A stretch of DNA of 64,000 bases, taken from contig NZ_JBGKFB010000001.1 of NCBI RefSeq assembly GCF_041333735.1, positions 496,001-560,000 on the forward strand. Direction: 5' to 3'. Under the pieces are notes generated by a model that was given only the letters and a program-made list of their open reading frames with translations, made no database searches and was not told the DNA's origin. The stretch is from Veillonella sp. (GTDB lineage Bacteria; Bacillota; Negativicutes; Veillonellales; Veillonellaceae). The position numbers and the translations under genes are program-made. Below, piece after piece: positions 61,632 to 64,000 of this stretch (position 1 is the first letter of the stretch; the number at the start of each line of letters is the position of its first letter).

Positions 61632-64000
61632 ATGGCACAGTACTTTACGGAACGCCTACAAAAGGTCTTCCACATGATTTTCACATCTTACAATCAAGAA
61701 ATGGCTCAAGAAGGTTTGCGCCAATTAGAACTGATTGTAAATAATCAACATACTCCTGAACAACCGAATCACCGGGCATTAAGAAACGATATGACGACCT
61801 CGATTGAAAATGAAATCGAATCTAAAGAGGACGCATTAAAAATAGCCAGCGATTCAGAGGCTCGTGAGTTAGCTGATGCGTATGCTTTATTGGCTCGTAT
61901 CTATGCAGGGCCACGCTTTACATGGGAGGAATCAAACTTCCCAGAAAATAACATGCGCACCTATCAATGCTTGCACGATAGCATTCGCCGTTGTAGTCCT
62001 ATCGGTACCTTACAAGCATTGCGTATCAATGGAACGATTACACCTACAGTCGAAAAGGATATGTTAATATCTTTTGACGATGCATTTCGTATTGTTTACG
62101 ACTACGCAGAGCAAGGTGATGCCTTCTGCCAATACATTATAGGCAATGTCTTTTTCTGGCGTGATGACGACCGCATTAGTCTTGCGAGGAATATGATTAC
62201 ACCACCGCGCCTAAGTTTGGCAAAACGTATCCAACAGAGCTTGCAAAAAGGTTCTATACAGGAACGCCTTATAGCCTTACAAGGTACTATTTCCAATGAA
62301 ACATTACAGGAAAATGCTACGAATCTCGCCAAGGAATGGTTTAATAGAGCACTCGATAACGGTCTCGCCATGTTCCAAGGCAATTTACGCAACATTTATA
62401 TCGATGAAGGCGATTTTGATAACGCCCGCCGCGTGGCTTTAACCGCTGCTGAGCTAGGCAATCCTACGATGATGCTCTACACCGGCCTAGACTGTCATGA
62501 ACATGGAAAATTTGAGGACGCTTTCACATGGTTTACGAAAGGTGCCGCCTTAGGTCAAGCTGAAAGCACCGCTGAATTGGCAGATTATTACTATCATTTC
62601 TATGATGCAAAAGAGCTCCGCAGAGTCATTCCCTATAATCCTGTAAAAGCGATTGGACTCTACCGCCGTGCAGCTACTAAATATTTCAGTGATGCCGGCT
62701 ATGCTGCATTACAAGCTGCCTTTGGCTATATCTTCCACATTGGCCACCTACCGCTCGACTGGGGCCTCATTGCAGATCTAACTCACATGGCAGCGACCAA
62801 AGAACGCTTTATGTTCTCCTTGCCATACATTGGTTACATGCGCATCCATGGTTTTGGTGTAACGAAAAATATACGCTTTGGTGTACAATCCTTAACACGT
62901 GTACTAGATGAAGAAAAGCGCGCATTAGAAGAGGAAGATCGCGTTCTCTTCTATAATATTACACGAGCTTTAACGCGCGTTGCCTTAGGCTATGCCTATG
63001 AAAAAGGCTATGTTTCAGGCAAACCTGATTTAGATTCTGCAGTAGCCTATTACGAAGAATCCCATCAATACATTCTGTCTCACAAGGCTAATCTAGATGA
63101 AGAGTTAAAAGATATTTCTATCGATGATGAAGCAGAAGAACGGTTAGCGGCCTTTGAAGAGGTTGATGGCCATTGGCGCTACAAGGAAGGTATTACAGAG
63201 TCTACAACCACAGTACGTCCTGGTCATACGGAATGGCCTCAAAATGCAGCACGTTTATCTGTAAACATGGATGACTTCTTATGGGACACTACCTTATATG
63301 ATTGGCAAACCATCGAGCACGCCTTAGCATCACAAGACGAAATGAAACTTAGCTTTTACAATCATTTCCTATCCGTTCCAGACAAGCTACGCAACATTTT
63401 TAAGCTAGATGTAAAGCGTATGCTACGTGATACGTACCAAGTCAGAATACATGGTTATGACCCTACAGAAGGTCAAGAGATGATCTATCGAGCACTATTC
63501 AAAAAAGAGAATACCATTCAGCTATTAAAAGACCTCTACGATACGCACCAATTGCCTATATTAGGAGACAACTGGTCTATCGAAACGAACGAGGAAAAGC
63601 CGACTTGGCATTATGTACTCGATGTAGATCAACAAGCATTCCTACTTGAAGAATACGACGATGCTAACGCCATGATACAAACTGCACTACAAGGCTTAAA
63701 AGACAAAAAATACGAACAAATTAATGTCCGTACTCATGACTTTATTGGCCCATCCTATTTCATTTTCAGAGGCAATCACGCAAATCCATTTAGAGTTCAA
63801 CTCTATCTAAAAGAATCCGTGCGCCACTCTATCGACAAGGATGGAAACCCTCTAAATACGCCAGGTAATACCTATCTATTTGAACAACATTTAGGTAACG
63901 AAGTATCATTAAACTACTGGATTCAAAAAACGATTAATACCTTAGAAATTCCTGAGCTAGACAACTGGAAAAAACTCAGCGTACCTAAGGCATTACAATA
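61632..64000 (+). CDS. Sel1/TPR-repeat protein (partial, runs off the end)
   Basis: An AAGGAGG site lies six bases before the ATG, and the frame stays open for 789 codons to the window edge. The protein is soluble and helical in its first 500 residues, with Sel1-like repeats (AKEWFNRALDNGLAMFQGNL, AFTWFTKGAALGQAES, PVKAIGLYRRAATKYFSDAG, SAVAYYEESHQYI). The later part is mixed alpha/beta (LDVDQQAFLLEEYDDANAMI). No signal peptide is visible. Sel1 proteins are protein-binding scaffolds; the partner is unknown. Confidence 0.8.
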   Translation, partial: MAQYFTERLQKVFHMIFTSYNQEMAQEGLRQLELIVNNQHTPEQPNHRALRNDMTTSIENEIESKEDALKIASDSEARELADAYALLARIYAGPRFTWEESNFPENNMRTYQCLHDSIRRCSPIGTLQALRINGTITPTVEKDMLISFDDAFRIVYDYAEQGDAFCQYIIGNVFFWRDDDRISLARNMITPPRLSLAKRIQQSLQKGSIQERLIALQGTISNETLQENATNLAKEWFNRALDNGLAMFQGNLRNIYIDEGDFDNARRVALTAAELGNPTMMLYTGLDCHEHGKFEDAFTWFTKGAALGQAESTAELADYYYHFYDAKELRRVIPYNPVKAIGLYRRAATKYFSDAGYAALQAAFGYIFHIGHLPLDWGLIADLTHMAATKERFMFSLPYIGYMRIHGFGVTKNIRFGVQSLTRVLDEEKRALEEEDRVLFYNITRALTRVALGYAYEKGYVSGKPDLDSAVAYYEESHQYILSHKANLDEELKDISIDDEAEERLAAFEEVDGHWRYKEGITESTTTVRPGHTEWPQNAARLSVNMDDFLWDTTLYDWQTIEHALASQDEMKLSFYNHFLSVPDKLRNIFKLDVKRMLRDTYQVRIHGYDPTEGQEMIYRALFKKENTIQLLKDLYDTHQLPILGDNWSIETNEEKPTWHYVLDVDQQAFLLEEYDDANAMIQTALQGLKDKKYEQINVRTHDFIGPSYFIFRGNHANPFRVQLYLKESVRHSIDKDGNPLNTPGNTYLFEQHLGNEVSLNYWIQKTINTLEIPELDNWKKLSVPKALQ

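Overview
The window looks like a chromosomal segment of a Veillonella-type bacterium (Negativicutes: a Firmicute with an outer membrane). The reasons are low-to-medium GC with strong AGGAGG ribosome sites, an OmpM-like outer-membrane protein with an SLH domain, lipoproteins and ABC systems of Firmicute type next to TonB-like periplasmic domains, and a respiratory nitrate reductase locus beside coproporphyrin-type heme genes. The genus is inferred from gene content and style; no marker gene such as 16S is present, and I see no tRNA or rRNA.

Layout. 1-2.6 kb: zinc uptake (znuA partial and divergent from znuC-znuB-zur). 2.6-6.5 kb: a C4-dicarboxylate transporter and the biotin genes bioA and bioD; bioB lies apart at 33.4 kb, and both bio loci carry a BirA-type operator. 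6.5-12 kb: a nested inverted-repeat element, carbonic anhydrase, a YeiH-type exporter, a LysE exporter, a LysR regulator and an MFS transporter. 12-15 kb: an OmpM-like SLH porin with a Fur-type box, flanked by two paralogous ferric-reductase-like membrane proteins. 15.3-24 kb: narI, narJ, narH, narG, a Crp/Fnr regulator and divergent narK. 24.3-28.8 kb: heme genes hemQ, hemY, hemH, hemE. 28.9-33.1 kb: a YhaN/YhaO (SbcCD-like) pair. 34.5-37 kb: a small secreted protein, a probable small RNA gene, and tetR divergent from a metallo-hydrolase gene. 37-40.6 kb: an orphan CO dehydrogenase with a histidine-rich N-terminus, and a LysR regulator. 40.7-45.2 kb: pckA, a DUF438/PAS protein and two exported TonB-C-like proteins. 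45.4-49.5 kb: a 31-residue ORF and a troABCD-like metal transporter. 49.6-51.3 kb: three GNAT acetyltransferases. 51.3-55.3 kb: an AT-rich accessory island (a small-protein cluster with decayed duplicate copies, a ParB-like protein and a D12-class DNA adenine methyltransferase) next to guaA. 57-64 kb: ferredoxin, a tandem-repeat block, a HAD phosphatase, an M20 peptidase, an amino-acid-binding lipoprotein and a Sel1/TPR protein that runs off the end.

The genes suggest an anaerobe that respires nitrate, makes its own heme through coproporphyrin, moves C4-dicarboxylates, and scavenges zinc, manganese or iron under metal-responsive control. The least explained parts are the candidate C-rich small RNA at about 35.16-35.33 kb, the methyltransferase/ParB-like pair with its neighbouring degenerate small-gene array, the His-rich CO dehydrogenase with its structured leader, and two unrelated nested inverted-repeat elements. 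Several start codons were moved from the longest open frame to the position supported by a ribosome binding site; these are explained in the entries.
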